This document shows, one piece after another, positions 15,939-25,954 of a DNA stretch of 64,000 bases. This DNA is from Methyloversatilis sp. (GTDB lineage: Bacteria > Pseudomonadota > Gammaproteobacteria > Burkholderiales > Rhodocyclaceae). The stretch is from contig NZ_JAUYNV010000058.1 in NCBI RefSeq assembly GCF_030698125.1, positions 1 to 64,000 on the forward strand. Reading direction: 5' to 3'. The notes below the pieces were generated by a model that was not told the DNA's origin, did not search any database, and saw nothing but the letters and a program-made list of their open reading frames with translations. The number at the start of each line of letters is the position of its first letter. Position 1 is the first letter of the stretch. A program made the position numbers and the translations under genes.

Positions 15939-16501
15939 CAGAACTCACCCGAATAGAGCATTTCCGAGCGGCGGTTCTCGGCGTAGGCGGCTTCGTCGCT
16001 GCCTTCCATGCGCGGCTTCTCTTCGCCCAGGCTGACCGATTCGATCTGCACTTCCTGCACGCCCAGCAGCATCAGCGCGCGCTTGACGGCTTCAGCACGT
16101 CTCTGGCCGAGTGCCAGGTTGTATTCGCGTGAACCGCGTTCGTCGGTGTTGCCCTGGATCAGCATCTTCAGCTTCGGATTGGCGGCCAGCACCTTGGCGT
16201 GCGCCGAAATCAGGCTGGCGTAGCTGTCCTTGATGGCATAGCTGTCGTAGTCGAAATAGATGATGCGCTTGGACAGCGGGCTGTTCGGGTCCTTCAGCGA
16301 CGCCATCAGTGCCTCTTCCGGCGTCATGGTCTTGCCGCTGACGTCGGACGGGGCGACCGGCGTGCCGCTCGGGCCCGAGGGCGCAACCGGCGTCTTGCTT
16401 TCGGTCGGGGCGGCGGGCTGCTCCGGACCGGATGACGAGCACCCGGCGAGCAGTGCGAGAGTCAGGGTGGCGATGGCGATCTTGCTGGTGGACGTTTGCA
16501 T
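15938..16501 (-). CDS. pal: Peptidoglycan-associated lipoprotein Pal
   Basis: Pal anchors the outer membrane to peptidoglycan and is pulled on by TolA/TolB. The ATG at 16501 gives a lipoprotein signal with lipobox LAGC (Cys21); the longer upstream frame lacks a leader. After a proline/serine-rich tether (25-60) comes the OmpA-like domain: IIYFDYDSYAI, IQGNTDERGSREYNLALGQR (the diaminopimelate-binding NTDERG region) and RRAEAVKRAL. Total 187 residues, a little longer than the E. coli protein because of the tether. Confidence 0.96.
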   Translation of the reverse strand: MQTSTSKIAIATLTLALLAGCSSSGPEQPAAPTESKTPVAPSGPSGTPVAPSDVSGKTMTPEEALMASLKDPNSPLSKRIIYFDYDSYAIKDSYASLISAHAKVLAANPKLKMLIQGNTDERGSREYNLALGQRRAEAVKRALMLLGVQEVQIESVSLGEEKPRMEGSDEAAYAENRRSEMLYSGEF

Positions 16502-16568
16502 GGCTGGGGCCTTTCTTGTGGTCGGAACGAGGAGTGTGACTTGAATCCGGAATTCGGTCGGTGCGGTA

Positions 16569-17843
16569 TCAGGGCTGGTTGAACGGTCCCCAGGCCGGTT
16601 CGCGGACATCGCCGCCGGCCTGCCCGGACAGTTTCTGCTTCACGCGGCCGTCTGACGATACCGCCGACAGCACGCCGCGCCCGCCCACTTCCGATGCGTA
16701 CAGGATGATGCGGCTGTTGGGTGCGAAAGACGGCGATTCGTCGCGTGACGAATCGGTGAGGATCTGGATCTGCCGGCTGGCCAGATCCATCACCGTGACC
16801 TGGAACCGGCCGCCGTTGCGCGACACGTAGGCCAGCATCTTGCCGTCCGGCGACAGCCGGGGCGACACGTTGTAGCTGCCTTCGAAGGTGACGCGCTCGG
16901 CGGTGCCGCCGGCGGCTGCGACGCGATAGATCTGCGGGCTGCCGCCGCGGTCAGACGTGAAATAGAGGTACTGGCCGTCGGGCGAAAATTGCGGCTCGGT
17001 GTCGATGGTGGACGAGCCAGCGATGCGGCTCAGTCCGCTGCCGTCGGGGTTGATGGTGTAGATCTGCGAACTGCCGTCCTTGGTCAGCACCACGGCCAGC
17101 CGCTTGCCGTCCGGCGACCAGGCGGGCGCCGAATTCGAACCCTTGAAGTTGGCCACGACGGTCTGCGCGCCGGTCGCCAGCGAATGCACGTAGATGATGG
17201 GTTTCTTGGCCTGGAACGACACATACGCGAGGCGCGTGCCGTCCGGCGACCAGGCGGGCGAAATGATGGGCTCGCTCGAGCGCAGCGCGGTGCGCGGGTT
17301 CTGCCCGTCGGCGTCATCCACCTTCAGTTCGTAACTTTTGCCGGTCTTGACCACATAGGCGATACGGGTCGAGTACACGCCGCGCTCGCCGGTCAGCTTT
17401 TCGTGGATGAAGTCGGCAATGCGATGGCCAGTCTCGCGCACGGTCGAGGCACCGAACAGGAAAATCATGCCGTCCGGCTTGTTCTGCCGCGCGATGTCGT
17501 AGAGGCGCATGCGCACTTCGTAACGTCCGCCCGGTGCCGGCAGGATGCTGGCCAGCGCCAGCGCGTCGGCGCCGCGGTCCTTCCACTGGTTCAGGTCGAT
17601 GGCCGCGTTTTCCGGCACCGGCGTGGTACCCGGATCGACCAGCTTGAACAGGCCGCTGCGCTCCAGATCGGCGCGCACGACACCGGTCAGCGCCTGCGGC
17701 AGCAGTCCGTCGCCGGCAAAGTTGGCGATCGCGACCGGAATGCGGTTGGCGCCGGCGCCGGTGATCTCCACGGTGAGCTGCGCATGGGCGGCGGTTGCTG
17801 CCAGCAGCAGCGTGGTGGCCATCAGTCTGAATACCTTGAACAT
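16569..17843 (-). CDS. tolB: Tol-Pal system protein TolB
   Basis: This periplasmic beta-propeller binds Pal and is recycled by TolA. The 424-residue product has a signal peptide (about 1-21, ATAAHA), an N-terminal alpha/beta domain (to about 165) and a six-bladed propeller whose blades repeat the WSPDGxRLAY motif (WSPDGTRLAY, WSPDGKRLAV, FSPDGQYLYF, LSPDGKMLAY, FAPNSRIILY). Length and motif spacing are normal for TolB. It lies between tolA and pal in the usual order. Confidence 0.96.
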   Translation of the reverse strand: MFKVFRLMATTLLLAATAAHAQLTVEITGAGANRIPVAIANFAGDGLLPQALTGVVRADLERSGLFKLVDPGTTPVPENAAIDLNQWKDRGADALALASILPAPGGRYEVRMRLYDIARQNKPDGMIFLFGASTVRETGHRIADFIHEKLTGERGVYSTRIAYVVKTGKSYELKVDDADGQNPRTALRSSEPIISPAWSPDGTRLAYVSFQAKKPIIYVHSLATGAQTVVANFKGSNSAPAWSPDGKRLAVVLTKDGSSQIYTINPDGSGLSRIAGSSTIDTEPQFSPDGQYLYFTSDRGGSPQIYRVAAAGGTAERVTFEGSYNVSPRLSPDGKMLAYVSRNGGRFQVTVMDLASRQIQILTDSSRDESPSFAPNSRIILYASEVGGRGVLSAVSSDGRVKQKLSGQAGGDVREPAWGPFNQP

Positions 17844-17877
17844 CTGATCCTTTCGATGAGAAGTGGTGGGTCGGCGG

Positions 17878-18699
17878 CTACTGTCCGAGCGGCCGGAACA
17901 CCAGATCCAGGTTGCGCACGAAAACCGACGGATCGTCCGGTTTCGGCAGCGGTGACGACTTCACGATGGCGCGTAGTATCGCGTCATCGAGCGCCGGATT
18001 TCCGGTTGATCTTTTCATGCGTGGTTCTCCCACCACGGAGCCGTCCGGCAGCAGCGCGATCGCGACCAGCGCCTCCGGATTGCCGCTGGCGCCCGGCGGC
18101 AGCACGATGTTGCCGCGTATCCTGGCGCTGATCTTGTCACCCCAGGCATTGGCAGCACTCCGGCGCGCGCCTTCCGCGGCTGCCTGCGCGATCAGGTCCG
18201 CTTCGCGCGACGCTTCGCGCTGCGCCTGTTCGGCGCTCTCCCGGGTCATGGCTTCCTTCAACATCCTGTCCTGCGCTTCGATCTCGCGCCGCGTGTCCGG
18301 CGGCGCCGGCTTCACGTCGGGCTGCTTCTCGACCGGCTTGGGTTCGGGTTTCGGCCTGGGCTCCGGCTTCGGTTCGGGCTTCGGTTCCACCTTGGGAACC
18401 GGTTTTGGCTTCGGAGGTTCCTTGAACGCGATATCCGGTTTGGCCGGCGGTGGCGGCGGGGGCGGCTCGACCACCGGTTCCGGCCGCTTCTCGACCACCG
18501 GCTCGGGCGGCGGCGGACGCACCGGCGCTGCCACGGTCGGCATGCTGCTGATCAGTTCCACCTGCACCGCAGCCGGCTTGCTGGTCTGCCAGCGCACGCT
18601 GTAGAACAGGAACAGCCCGAGCAACAGATGCATGCCGGCGGCCAGCACGGCCGACTGCCATTTGCCGGGTTCAGGGCGTTTGAGTGCGTGCTCGCGCAT
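17878..18699 (-). CDS. tolA: Cell envelope integrity protein TolA
   Basis: TolA spans the periplasm to connect TolQR force to TolB-Pal. The 273-residue protein has one N-terminal membrane helix (about 19-38), a long proline/lysine/glutamate region (about 55-125, repeats such as PKPEPKPEPRPKPEP), a charged helical stretch (130-180) and a C-terminal TonB/TolA-like domain ending SVFVRNLDLVFRPLGQ. The middle is more proline-rich and TonB-like than enterobacterial TolA, typical for betaproteobacteria. Start and tolR stop overlap. Confidence 0.92.
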   Translation of the reverse strand: MREHALKRPEPGKWQSAVLAAGMHLLLGLFLFYSVRWQTSKPAAVQVELISSMPTVAAPVRPPPPEPVVEKRPEPVVEPPPPPPPAKPDIAFKEPPKPKPVPKVEPKPEPKPEPRPKPEPKPVEKQPDVKPAPPDTRREIEAQDRMLKEAMTRESAEQAQREASREADLIAQAAAEGARRSAANAWGDKISARIRGNIVLPPGASGNPEALVAIALLPDGSVVGEPRMKRSTGNPALDDAILRAIVKSSPLPKPDDPSVFVRNLDLVFRPLGQ

Positions 18700-19127
18700 C
18701 AGCGGGCCGGTTTCGCAGCCTGGCCGGTCTGCACCAGCAGACCGATACGGGTGATGCCGTTGCCTTGCAACGTATCCATCACCTTCAGGATTTCTTCGTA
18801 GCGTGCCGCCTTGTCACCGGCCACCACCACGGCGCGATCGGGTCTGGCGCCCTGCAGGTCGCGGATGCGCGTCACCAGCGCATCGCGCGTGACGGCTTCT
18901 TCCTTGCCGCCCTGGTCACGGTCGCGCAGCGCCAGCTTGCCGTCGGCCTTCACGATGACTTCGATCGGCTGTGCCGGGGGCTGCGACGCCTGACCAACGC
19001 TGGGCAGTTCGATGCTGCCGGTCGGCGTGGCCTGCGGCGCCACCATGAAGATGACGAGCAGCACCAGCATCACGTCGATGTACGGCACGACGTTGATCTG
19101 GTTCATCAGGCGGCGCTGTCTTGTCAT
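18699..19127 (-). CDS. tolR: Tol-Pal proton-channel subunit TolR
   Basis: The 142-residue ExbD/TolR protein has one membrane helix (about 17-34) carrying the conserved proton-path aspartate in [18 protein letters not shown], and a periplasmic domain with the VxxSxDG-like [11 protein letters not shown] and the C-terminal GI(T)RIGLLVQ strand. With TolQ it forms the proton-driven motor. It overlaps both neighbours by a few bases, indicating translational coupling through tolQ-tolR-tolA. Confidence 0.96.
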   Translation of the reverse strand: MTRQRRLMNQINVVPYIDVMLVLLVIFMVAPQATPTGSIELPSVGQASQPPAQPIEVIVKADGKLALRDRDQGGKEEAVTRDALVTRIRDLQGARPDRAVVVAGDKAARYEEILKVMDTLQGNGITRIGLLVQTGQAAKPAR

Positions 19128-19813
19128 TGCGCCTTACCGGGGCCCTGGCGCTGCAGGATGTTGGAAAACTCTTCCATGAAGCTTTCCCAGCGGATGGAAA
19201 TGCGATCGATGTCGTGCGCGAAGCGGTTGTAGGCGACCACCGCCGGAATCGCGGCGAACAGGCCGATCGCGGTGGCCACCAGCGCTTCGGCGATGCCCGG
19301 CGCGACCTGGGCCAGCGTCGCCTGGCCGACGTTCGACAGACCGCGGAAGGCGTTCATGATGCCCCACACGGTGCCGAACAGACCGATGTAGGGGCTGACC
19401 GAGCCGGTCGAGGCGAGAAAGGCGAGATGTGATTCGAGTTCGTCGACTTCGCGCTGATAGGTCGCGCGCATGGCGCGCCGGGCGCCATCGACCGCGGTGG
19501 CGGTGTCGATGTTCTGCCGCCCGCGCAGCTTGACGAATTCCCGGTAGCCGGCTTCGAAGATGCGCTCCATGCCGCCCGCGTTGTGGCGGTCGTTGGCCGC
19601 GCTCTGGAACAGCGCGTTCAGGTCGCCGCCGGACCAGAACTCCAGTTCGAACTTGTCGGTGCGGCTGCGCGCGCCGCGGATGGCAAAGGATTTGCGGAAA
19701 ATCCAGTACCAGCTCATGAACGAAATGCCGATCAGCAGCGCCATCACCAGCTTGACCAGCAGGCTGGCATTCAGGACGAGCGAAATGATCGAGAGGTCTT
19801 CTGAAAGGTTCAT
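19124..19813 (-). CDS. tolQ: Tol-Pal motor subunit TolQ
   Basis: The 229-residue MotA/TolQ/ExbB protein has a first membrane helix near 15-38 ([20 protein letters not shown]) and two more in the conserved C-terminal half containing [20 protein letters not shown] and [15 protein letters not shown], the channel-lining segments. ATG 19813 was chosen over longer upstream frames because it gives the family N-terminus and lies 2 bp after the ybgC stop. Confidence 0.96.
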   Translation of the reverse strand: MNLSEDLSIISLVLNASLLVKLVMALLIGISFMSWYWIFRKSFAIRGARSRTDKFELEFWSGGDLNALFQSAANDRHNAGGMERIFEAGYREFVKLRGRQNIDTATAVDGARRAMRATYQREVDELESHLAFLASTGSVSPYIGLFGTVWGIMNAFRGLSNVGQATLAQVAPGIAEALVATAIGLFAAIPAVVAYNRFAHDIDRISIRWESFMEEFSNILQRQGPGKAQ

Positions 19814-19815
19814 GG

Positions 19816-20283
19816 TCAGTTCGTGAGCGGGGGCAGAAGAGGAAGCGGGGATGAAGGCAAGAGCCGCGCGCGCAGTGCGGGCGGAATCGACACCGGACGG
19901 CCGCGCGCCGGATCGATGCAGATCACGCGCACCAGACCGTCGAACAGCAGCGTGTTGCCGCGGTACAGCCGCTGCGCGAAGTCGATGGCGACCCGGCTGA
20001 CGCCGGCGATCGTGCTGCGTACTTCGAGCGCGTCGTTGAAATGCGCCGGCTTCAGGTATTCGCCCTGCACCGAACGCACCACGAAGCCGTGGCCGGCGGC
20101 GCTCATGTCCACCTGATCGAAGCCGAGCGCGCGCAGCCATTCGGTGCGCGCACGTTCGAGAAAGCGGAAGTAGTTTGCGTAGTAGACGACACCGTAACTG
20201 TCGGTGTCTTCGTAGTAGACGCGAACCGGCCACGAAAAACCTTGGGCGTGCGGGCCGTCATCGTGCTGCGCGGATGGAGTCAT
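19816..20283 (-). CDS. ybgC: Tol-Pal-associated acyl-CoA thioesterase YbgC
   Basis: This hot-dog-fold thioesterase is normally the first gene of the tol cluster. The 155-residue product (from ATG 20283) has the family signature [20 protein letters not shown], whose aspartate acts on the thioester, followed by [12 protein letters not shown] and [15 protein letters not shown]. The C-terminal tail ([16 protein letters not shown]) is longer than usual and low in complexity. No strong ribosome site is visible, so the start is less certain than the family. Confidence 0.92.
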   Translation of the reverse strand: MTPSAQHDDGPHAQGFSWPVRVYYEDTDSYGVVYYANYFRFLERARTEWLRALGFDQVDMSAAGHGFVVRSVQGEYLKPAHFNDALEVRSTIAGVSRVAIDFAQRLYRGNTLLFDGLVRVICIDPARGRPVSIPPALRARLLPSSPLPLLPPLTN

Positions 20284-20395
20284 GGGCCGCGATTTTACCC
20301 GAGCGGCCGGCCCGGCTTGCTGCATGGCATCAAAAAGCCTCGCAAGGGGATGTAACAGGCGGCTGGGCGGCGCGGAGGCGGGCAATGGGCGGGGT

Positions 20396-21244
20396 TCAGC
20401 GGCGGCTGGTCACGACCAGCGCGATGCCGCCCAGCGTGGCGGCCGACGCCAGTGCCAGGCGCGCCGTCAGCGGTTCGGCCAGCAGCAGCGCGCCACCGAG
20501 CGCGGCGATCACCGGCACGCTCAGCTGCACCGTGGCGGCCTGCGTCGCCGTCAGCCCGCGCAGCGCGCTGTACCAGATCGCGTAACCGACGCCCGATGCC
20601 AGCGCGCCGGATAGCATGGCATACCCCGCGCCCGCCAGATCGATCCGGGCGTCGGCCGCCGACACCATCGACAAGCCGATCGCCAGCGGCACGGCGCGCA
20701 CGAAATTGCCGGCCGTCATGGCCAGCGGCGTGGCGCGTGCGTGGCGCCCGCGCAGCGAATACACGCCCCAGGCCAGTCCGGCCAGCATCATCAGCAGCGC
20801 CGCATCGACCGGCGGCGCGCTGACGCCGGGCGCCAGCAGTACGGCCAGCCCGGCCAGCGCCACCACGAAGCCGGCGATCTGCAGCGGCCGGAAGCGCTCG
20901 CCCTTGAACAGTCCGGCGGCAATCATGCTCACCTGCACCGTGCCGAACAGCAGCAGCGCGCCGGTGCCGGTCGGCAGCGCGCGATAGGCGAACGAGAACG
21001 CGGCGGCATAGACGAACAGCGCGCAGGCACCCGGCCAGTCGCCGGCCAGCCGGCTGCCCGACTGGCGGCGCACCAGTGCCCACAGCACCAGCGCGCCCGC
21101 CGCCAGACGGATCAGCGTGAAGCTGGCGGCATCAATCGCCGTATCGGCCAGCGCCAGCCGGTTCAGCACCGAATTGGCGGCGAAGGCGAGCATCGCCAGC
21201 GCGGTCAGCGCGGCGATGCGGCCGGCGGAAAGCGGCGCGGTCAA
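20396..21244 (-). CDS. EamA/DMT-superfamily permease
   Basis: The 282-residue inner-membrane protein has ten predicted hydrophobic helices in two EamA halves (about 5-135 and 148-280); each half starts with small-residue-rich helices and includes FTLIRLAAGALVLWAL and the VQLSVPVIAALGGALLLAEPL signature. Members export amino acids, metabolites or drugs; substrate cannot be told from sequence. It sits between ybgC and ilvD, 24 bp from the latter. Confidence 0.88.
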   Translation of the reverse strand: MTAPLSAGRIAALTALAMLAFAANSVLNRLALADTAIDAASFTLIRLAAGALVLWALVRRQSGSRLAGDWPGACALFVYAAAFSFAYRALPTGTGALLLFGTVQVSMIAAGLFKGERFRPLQIAGFVVALAGLAVLLAPGVSAPPVDAALLMMLAGLAWGVYSLRGRHARATPLAMTAGNFVRAVPLAIGLSMVSAADARIDLAGAGYAMLSGALASGVGYAIWYSALRGLTATQAATVQLSVPVIAALGGALLLAEPLTARLALASAATLGGIALVVTSRR

Positions 21245-21268
21245 GACCTGTGCGACGGCGCCGCAGCC

Positions 21269-23134
21269 TTACGGGCGGCGCAGCTGCGTCAGGTCACGCA
21301 CGGCGCCGGTATCGGCGCTGGTGGTCATCAGCGCGTACGCCTGCAACGCCTGCGACACCACGCGGTCGCGCTGCTTCGGCGTCCAGGCGTCGGCGCCGCG
21401 TGCTTCTTCGGCCGCCCGGCGATGCGCCAGTTCGTCGTCCGCAATGACCAGATGGATGGTGCGGTTCGGGATGTCGATCTCGATCACGTCACCGTCCTTC
21501 ACCAGCGCAATCAGGCCGCCCTGTGCCGCTTCCGGCGAAGCATGGCCGATCGACAGGCCGGACGTGCCGCCCGAGAAGCGGCCGTCGGTCAGCAGCGCGC
21601 ACGCCTTGCCCAGATCCTTCGACTTCAGATAGGTCGTCGGGTAGAGCATCTCCTGCATGCCGGGGCCGCCCTTCGGGCCTTCGTAGCGGATCACGACCAC
21701 TTCGCCCGGCTTCACCTCGTCGCCCAGGATGCCGGTCACCGCATCGTCCTGGCTTTCGTACACCCGGGCGGTGCCGGAAAATTTCAGGATCGAGTCATCG
21801 ACACCGGCCGTCTTCACGATGCAGCCGCGCTCGGCGATGTTGCCGTACAGCACGGCCAGACCGCCGTCCTGGCTGAAGGCATGCGCCTTGTTGCGGATGA
21901 CGCCGTTTTCGCGGTCGAGATCGAGCGTCGGGTAGCGCCGGTCCTGCGAGAACGCGACCTGGGTCGGGATGCCGCCGGGTGCCGCGCGGTAGAAGGTGCG
22001 CACCGCTTCGTCTTCGGTGCGCACGATGTCGTACTTGTCGAGCGCCTCACCCAATGTGGCGCTGTGCACCGTCGGCAGGTCGCGGTGGATCAGACCTGCG
22101 CGGTCCAGTTCGCCGAGAATGGCCATGATGCCGCCGGCGCGATGAACGTCTTCCATATGCACGTCGGCCTTGGCCGGCGCGACCTTGGACAGGCAGGGCA
22201 CGCCGCGCGAAATGCGGTCGATGTCGGCCATCGTGAAATCGACGCCGGCTTCGTGCGCCGCGGCCAGCAGGTGCAGCACGGTATTGGTCGAGCCGCCCAT
22301 CGACACGTCCAGCGTCATCGCGTTCTCGAATGCCTTGAAGCTGGCGATCGAGCGCGGCAGCACCGATTCGTCGTCGTTCTCGTAGTACTTGCGGCACAGC
22401 TCGACCGCCAGCTGGCCGGCGCGCAGGAACAGTGCGCGGCGGTCGGCGTGCGTGGCGAGCGTCGAGCCATTGCCCGGCAGCGACAGGCCGAGCGCTTCGG
22501 TCAGGCAGGTCATCGAATTGGCGGTGAACATGCCGGAGCACGAGCCGCAGGTCGGACAGGCGCTGCGCTCGTAGGCGTCGGACTCTTCGTCGGAACAGTT
22601 GCTGTCGGCGCCCTTGACCATGGCATCGACCAGATCGACCGCGATGATCTTCATGCCGCCGGGGTTGGGCAGCACTACCTTGCCCGCTTCCATCGGCCCG
22701 CCGGACACGAACACGGTCGGGATGTTGAGCCGCAGGGCGGCCATCAGCATGCCCGGGGTGATCTTGTCGCAATTCGAAATGCACACCAGCGCGTCGGCGC
22801 AGTGCGCATTCGCCATGTATTCGACGCTGTCGGCGATCAGTTCGCGGCTGGGCAGCGAATACAGCATGCCGCCGTGGCCCATCGCGATGCCGTCATCGAC
22901 CGCGATGGTGTTGAATTCCTTCGCCACGCCGCCGGCCTTTTCGATCTCGCGGGCGACCATCTGGCCGAGATCCTTCAGATGCACATGGCCCGGCACGAAC
23001 TGCGTGAAGCTGTTCGAAATGGCGATGATGGGCTTGCCGAAATCGCCGTCCTTCATGCCGGTGGCGCGCCACAGCGCGCGGGCGCCGGCCATGTTGCGGC
23101 CGTGGGTGGAGGTACGTGAGCGGTAGGCGGGCAT
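21269..23134 (-). CDS. ilvD: Dihydroxy-acid dehydratase
   Basis: IlvD dehydrates 2,3-dihydroxy-3-isovalerate and its isoleucine homologue in branched-chain amino-acid synthesis. The 621-residue product is full length and has the iron-sulfur ligands in [13 protein letters not shown] and [19 protein letters not shown], plus the C-terminal [15 protein letters not shown] motif. The N-terminus ([20 protein letters not shown]) is standard. It is divergent from the glycosyltransferase at 23199 with a 64-bp gap. Confidence 0.96.
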   Translation of the reverse strand: MPAYRSRTSTHGRNMAGARALWRATGMKDGDFGKPIIAISNSFTQFVPGHVHLKDLGQMVAREIEKAGGVAKEFNTIAVDDGIAMGHGGMLYSLPSRELIADSVEYMANAHCADALVCISNCDKITPGMLMAALRLNIPTVFVSGGPMEAGKVVLPNPGGMKIIAVDLVDAMVKGADSNCSDEESDAYERSACPTCGSCSGMFTANSMTCLTEALGLSLPGNGSTLATHADRRALFLRAGQLAVELCRKYYENDDESVLPRSIASFKAFENAMTLDVSMGGSTNTVLHLLAAAHEAGVDFTMADIDRISRGVPCLSKVAPAKADVHMEDVHRAGGIMAILGELDRAGLIHRDLPTVHSATLGEALDKYDIVRTEDEAVRTFYRAAPGGIPTQVAFSQDRRYPTLDLDRENGVIRNKAHAFSQDGGLAVLYGNIAERGCIVKTAGVDDSILKFSGTARVYESQDDAVTGILGDEVKPGEVVVIRYEGPKGGPGMQEMLYPTTYLKSKDLGKACALLTDGRFSGGTSGLSIGHASPEAAQGGLIALVKDGDVIEIDIPNRTIHLVIADDELAHRRAAEEARGADAWTPKQRDRVVSQALQAYALMTTSADTGAVRDLTQLRRP

Positions 23135-23198
23135 GGCGGCTCCTGCTGGAAATCGGGTAAAAGCGGGATTCTATCCGTCCCCCGGCCTGCCGGCCCGC

Positions 23199-24284
23199 AT
23201 GTTGATGACCCGACCGCGCGTGCTGTTCGTGACCCGCAGCCGCTACTGGCGCGCCGGCAACGGCGAGGCCACCCGTACGCGCACGCTGGTCGAGGCGCTG
23301 GCCGGCGTGTGCGAACTGACGGTTTTCTTCCTCGAAGCCGCCGACGCCGACGCGTCAGCCGCCGTGGCGGCCAGCCCGCATCGCTACCAACTGGCGGTCG
23401 GTGGCGCCGACAAACCCGGCCGCGTTGCCCTGCTCGGTGCCCTGCACCGACTGTGCGGACAGCGCAGGCCCGACGTCGTGTTGCTGTCGCGGCTGCAACT
23501 GGATTTCCTGCGCCAGGCGGTGCCGCCCGGCACCCGGCTGGTGATCGACACCCACGATCTGGTCAGCGACAACGCCGCCTCGCGCCGGCAGGCCGGCGTG
23601 GCGGTCGAGGAGCCGCTCGATTTCGAGCGCGAAATCGCTTTCCTGCGCCGGTACGACCGGGTGCTGCTGATCCAGCCCGACGATCATGCGCGGGTCGCCG
23701 CCGTACTCGGCGACCGGGCGCTGTGCGTGCCGCATCCGGTCGAGCTGCCGGCGCAGCCGGTGCGCCCGGGCTCGCGCGTGCTCGGTTATGCGGCGAGTCA
23801 TTCGCCGGCCAATCGATACGGGCTGCAGTGGTTTTTCGGGCAGGTGTGGCCGCAACTGGCCGGGCACGGGGTCGAGCTGCAGCTGGCCGGCCCGCTGTCG
23901 GCATTGCTCCAGCAGCCGCTGCCAGCGGGCGTGCGCGCATGCGGTGTCGTACCGTCACCCGACGCACTGTGGGCCGGCGTCGACGTGGCGATCAATCCGG
24001 TGCGCTGGGGCTCCGGCCTGAAGATCAAGACGGTCGAGGCACTGGCATCGGGCCTGCCGCTGGTCACCACGCGCGAAGGCGCGCGCGGTGTTGAACATCT
24101 TGCCGGCGACGCTTTCCTGCTGGCCGACGATCCCGCCGCGTTTGCCGGCGCCTGCCTGCGGCTGCTCGATGACGCCGATGCGCGCCGGGCGATGTCGGCC
24201 GCGGCGCGCCGCTGGGCCGGTGCGAACCTGTCCGCGGCCGTGTGTTTCGGGCCGTTCTTCAGCTGGCTGTCGGGAAATTCATGA
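23199..24284 (+). CDS. GT4-type glycosyltransferase (paralogue A1)
   Basis: The 361-residue protein has a GT-B fold plan: N-terminal Rossmann half starting VLFVTRSRYWRAGNGEATRT, a THDLVSDNAASRR loop, and a C-terminal half with the donor-binding WGSGLKIKTVEALASGLPLV signature (EX7E-like). It closely resembles the gene at 30083-31159 (shared HDLVSDN, CVPHPV, INPVRWGSGLKIK motifs), so the two are paralogues. Start at ATG 23199; an ATG two codons later is also possible. The product probably builds a surface glycan. Confidence 0.82.
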   Translation: MLMTRPRVLFVTRSRYWRAGNGEATRTRTLVEALAGVCELTVFFLEAADADASAAVAASPHRYQLAVGGADKPGRVALLGALHRLCGQRRPDVVLLSRLQLDFLRQAVPPGTRLVIDTHDLVSDNAASRRQAGVAVEEPLDFEREIAFLRRYDRVLLIQPDDHARVAAVLGDRALCVPHPVELPAQPVRPGSRVLGYAASHSPANRYGLQWFFGQVWPQLAGHGVELQLAGPLSALLQQPLPAGVRACGVVPSPDALWAGVDVAINPVRWGSGLKIKTVEALASGLPLVTTREGARGVEHLAGDAFLLADDPAAFAGACLRLLDDADARRAMSAAARRWAGANLSAAVCFGPFFSWLSGNS

Positions 24285-24450
24285 ATCTGCGCCGACGGTC
24301 GCGCGGCGGCCGGCAGAGCCGGAACCCGGTCTGCGGTCTACAGTCAGGAGTGCGTAATCGACATGTATGACGCGACCGGCAGGTCGCTCTGCGCACATCG
24401 CGTCTGTCGAATACCTATCCGACCGCCTGACAAGAAAAAGGAGATTCGCC

Positions 24451-25041
24451 ATGTCACATCCCGCGTTGTCGACCTACCGCTTCGCCGAAGGCACCTGCAT
24501 CGCCCAGGCCACGCCGCCCGAAGCAGAACGCGTGTCGCTGGACAGCCCCGCGACCGCCGTGATGACCGATCTGGCCTGCGTGCGCGCCGCCTGCATCGGC
24601 CCGCGAGCCTCGCTCGATGCGGCCGAACAACGCATGCGCGAAAGCGGTGTGCGCATGCTGTTCGTCCTCAGCGACATGCCTTGCGTGGACGGCATCGTCA
24701 CGCTGTCAGACCTGCAGGGCAGCAAGCCGATCAGGTTGATACAGGCGCAGGGTCTGACGCGCGCCGAGCTGACGGTGAAGCAGGTGATGCAGGCGCTGAG
24801 CGACATCGACGCGGTGGATTTCGAGGCAATCCGGCGCGCCACCGTGGGCAGCGTCGTGGCGGCGCTGCAGCACTACGGTCACCCCTACCTGCTGGCGGTC
24901 GAGGCGGCGACGCGCGGCGCACCACCGCGCATCCGCGGCATCTTTTCCGCGGCGCAGGTCGAGCGCCAGCTTGACGTGCCGTTGAATTCGGTCGAGGTCG
25001 CCGCCACTTTTGCAGAGATCGCCACTGCACTGCGCGGTTGA
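24451..25041 (+). CDS. CBS-domain protein
   Basis: The 196-residue cytoplasmic protein has two tandem CBS-like motifs: residues about 30-95 (AVMTDLACVRAACIGPRASL...GVRMLFVLSD...GIVTLSDLQG) and about 108-180, where a second, weaker copy ends in IRGIFSAAQVERQL. CBS pairs bind adenosyl ligands and tune attached or partner enzymes; none is fused here. A strong AAAAAGGAG site precedes the ATG at 24451. It stands alone upstream of fpr, with a palindrome in between. Confidence 0.75.
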   Translation: MSHPALSTYRFAEGTCIAQATPPEAERVSLDSPATAVMTDLACVRAACIGPRASLDAAEQRMRESGVRMLFVLSDMPCVDGIVTLSDLQGSKPIRLIQAQGLTRAELTVKQVMQALSDIDAVDFEAIRRATVGSVVAALQHYGHPYLLAVEAATRGAPPRIRGIFSAAQVERQLDVPLNSVEVAATFAEIATALRG

Positions 25042-25079
25042 AGGGATGTGACGGCGCCGGCCGCCGCATCACCGGGGCG

Positions 25080-25096
25080 GATAACCTGAGGTTATC
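25080..25096. promoter_or_regulatory. Candidate operator upstream of fpr
   Basis: GATAACC-TGA-GGTTATC is a perfect 7+7 bp dyad, 63 bp before the fpr start. Its form (an AT-ended dyad close to a T-N11-A arrangement) suits a LysR-type regulator. fpr genes in related bacteria are controlled by such oxidative-stress or sulfur regulators; which one acts here is unknown. Confidence 0.55.
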
Positions 25097-25159
25097 AAAT
25101 CATTGGTTGTTCGCCCCTTGAGTTATGGGTAGTGACCCGGCTATAAAGCAGACTGTTCA

Positions 25160-25954
25160 ATGAATCCGATCATCGCCATGGCCACCGTCGCACCCGAAAA
25201 AGTCCTCAGCGTCCATCACTGGAACGACACGCTGTTCAGCTTCAAGACCACGCGGGACCCGAGCCTGCGTTTCCGCAATGGTCATTTCGTCATGATCGGC
25301 CTGGACACCGGCGGCAAGCCGCTGCTGCGCGCCTACAGCATCGCCAGCGCCAATTACGAGGAGCATCTGGAGTTCTTCAGCATCAAGGTGCCGGACGGTC
25401 CGCTGACGTCGCGCCTGCAGCATCTGAAGGAAGGCGATGAAATCCTGGTCGGGCGCAAGCCGACGGGCACGCTGGTGCTCGATGACCTCAGGCCGGGCAG
25501 ACACCTGTACCTGTTCGGCACCGGCACCGGGCTGGCGCCCTTCCTGAGCCTGATCCGCGACCCGGAAGCCTACGAGCGATTCGACAAGGTGATCCTGTTT
25601 CACGGCGTGCGCCACGTGAACGAACTGGCCTATCAGGACTACATCGAGCACGAACTGCCGAACGACGAATTTCTCGGCGACGACGTGCGCGACAAGCTGC
25701 TGTACTACCCGAGCGTCACGCGCGAGCCCTACCGCAACCGCGGCCGGCTGACCGACCTCATCATCAGCAACAAGATGACCGACGACCTCGGCCTGCCGCC
25801 GCTGAACCCCGACACCGACCGCGCAATGATCTGCGGCAGCCCGAGCATGAACAAGGACACCGCTGACCTGCTCGACGCGCGCGGCTTCGTCGTGTCGCCG
25901 GGTGTCGGCGAACCCGGCGATTACGTGATCGAACGGGCTTTCGTCGAGCGCTGA
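25160..25954 (+). CDS. fpr: Ferredoxin/flavodoxin-NADP+ reductase
   Basis: This FAD enzyme shuttles electrons between NADPH and ferredoxin or flavodoxin. The 264-residue bacterial subclass-I product has the FAD-binding RAYSIAS (about 54-60), the NADP-binding GTGTGLAPFLS (about 120-130), MICGSPSMNKD in the nicotinamide region, and the C-terminal VIERAFVER tail that stacks on FAD. Length is normal. It is a single-gene unit that ends one base before the convergent GT2 gene stop. Confidence 0.96.
   Translation: MNPIIAMATVAPEKVLSVHHWNDTLFSFKTTRDPSLRFRNGHFVMIGLDTGGKPLLRAYSIASANYEEHLEFFSIKVPDGPLTSRLQHLKEGDEILVGRKPTGTLVLDDLRPGRHLYLFGTGTGLAPFLSLIRDPEAYERFDKVILFHGVRHVNELAYQDYIEHELPNDEFLGDDVRDKLLYYPSVTREPYRNRGRLTDLIISNKMTDDLGLPPLNPDTDRAMICGSPSMNKDTADLLDARGFVVSPGVGEPGDYVIERAFVER

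Noticed and set aside
20741-23119. 792-residue plus-strand open frame opposite the DMT exporter and ilvD
   Set aside because: An antisense artefact of GC-rich codon bias: low-complexity Q/H/G/R sequence over a well conserved IlvD.
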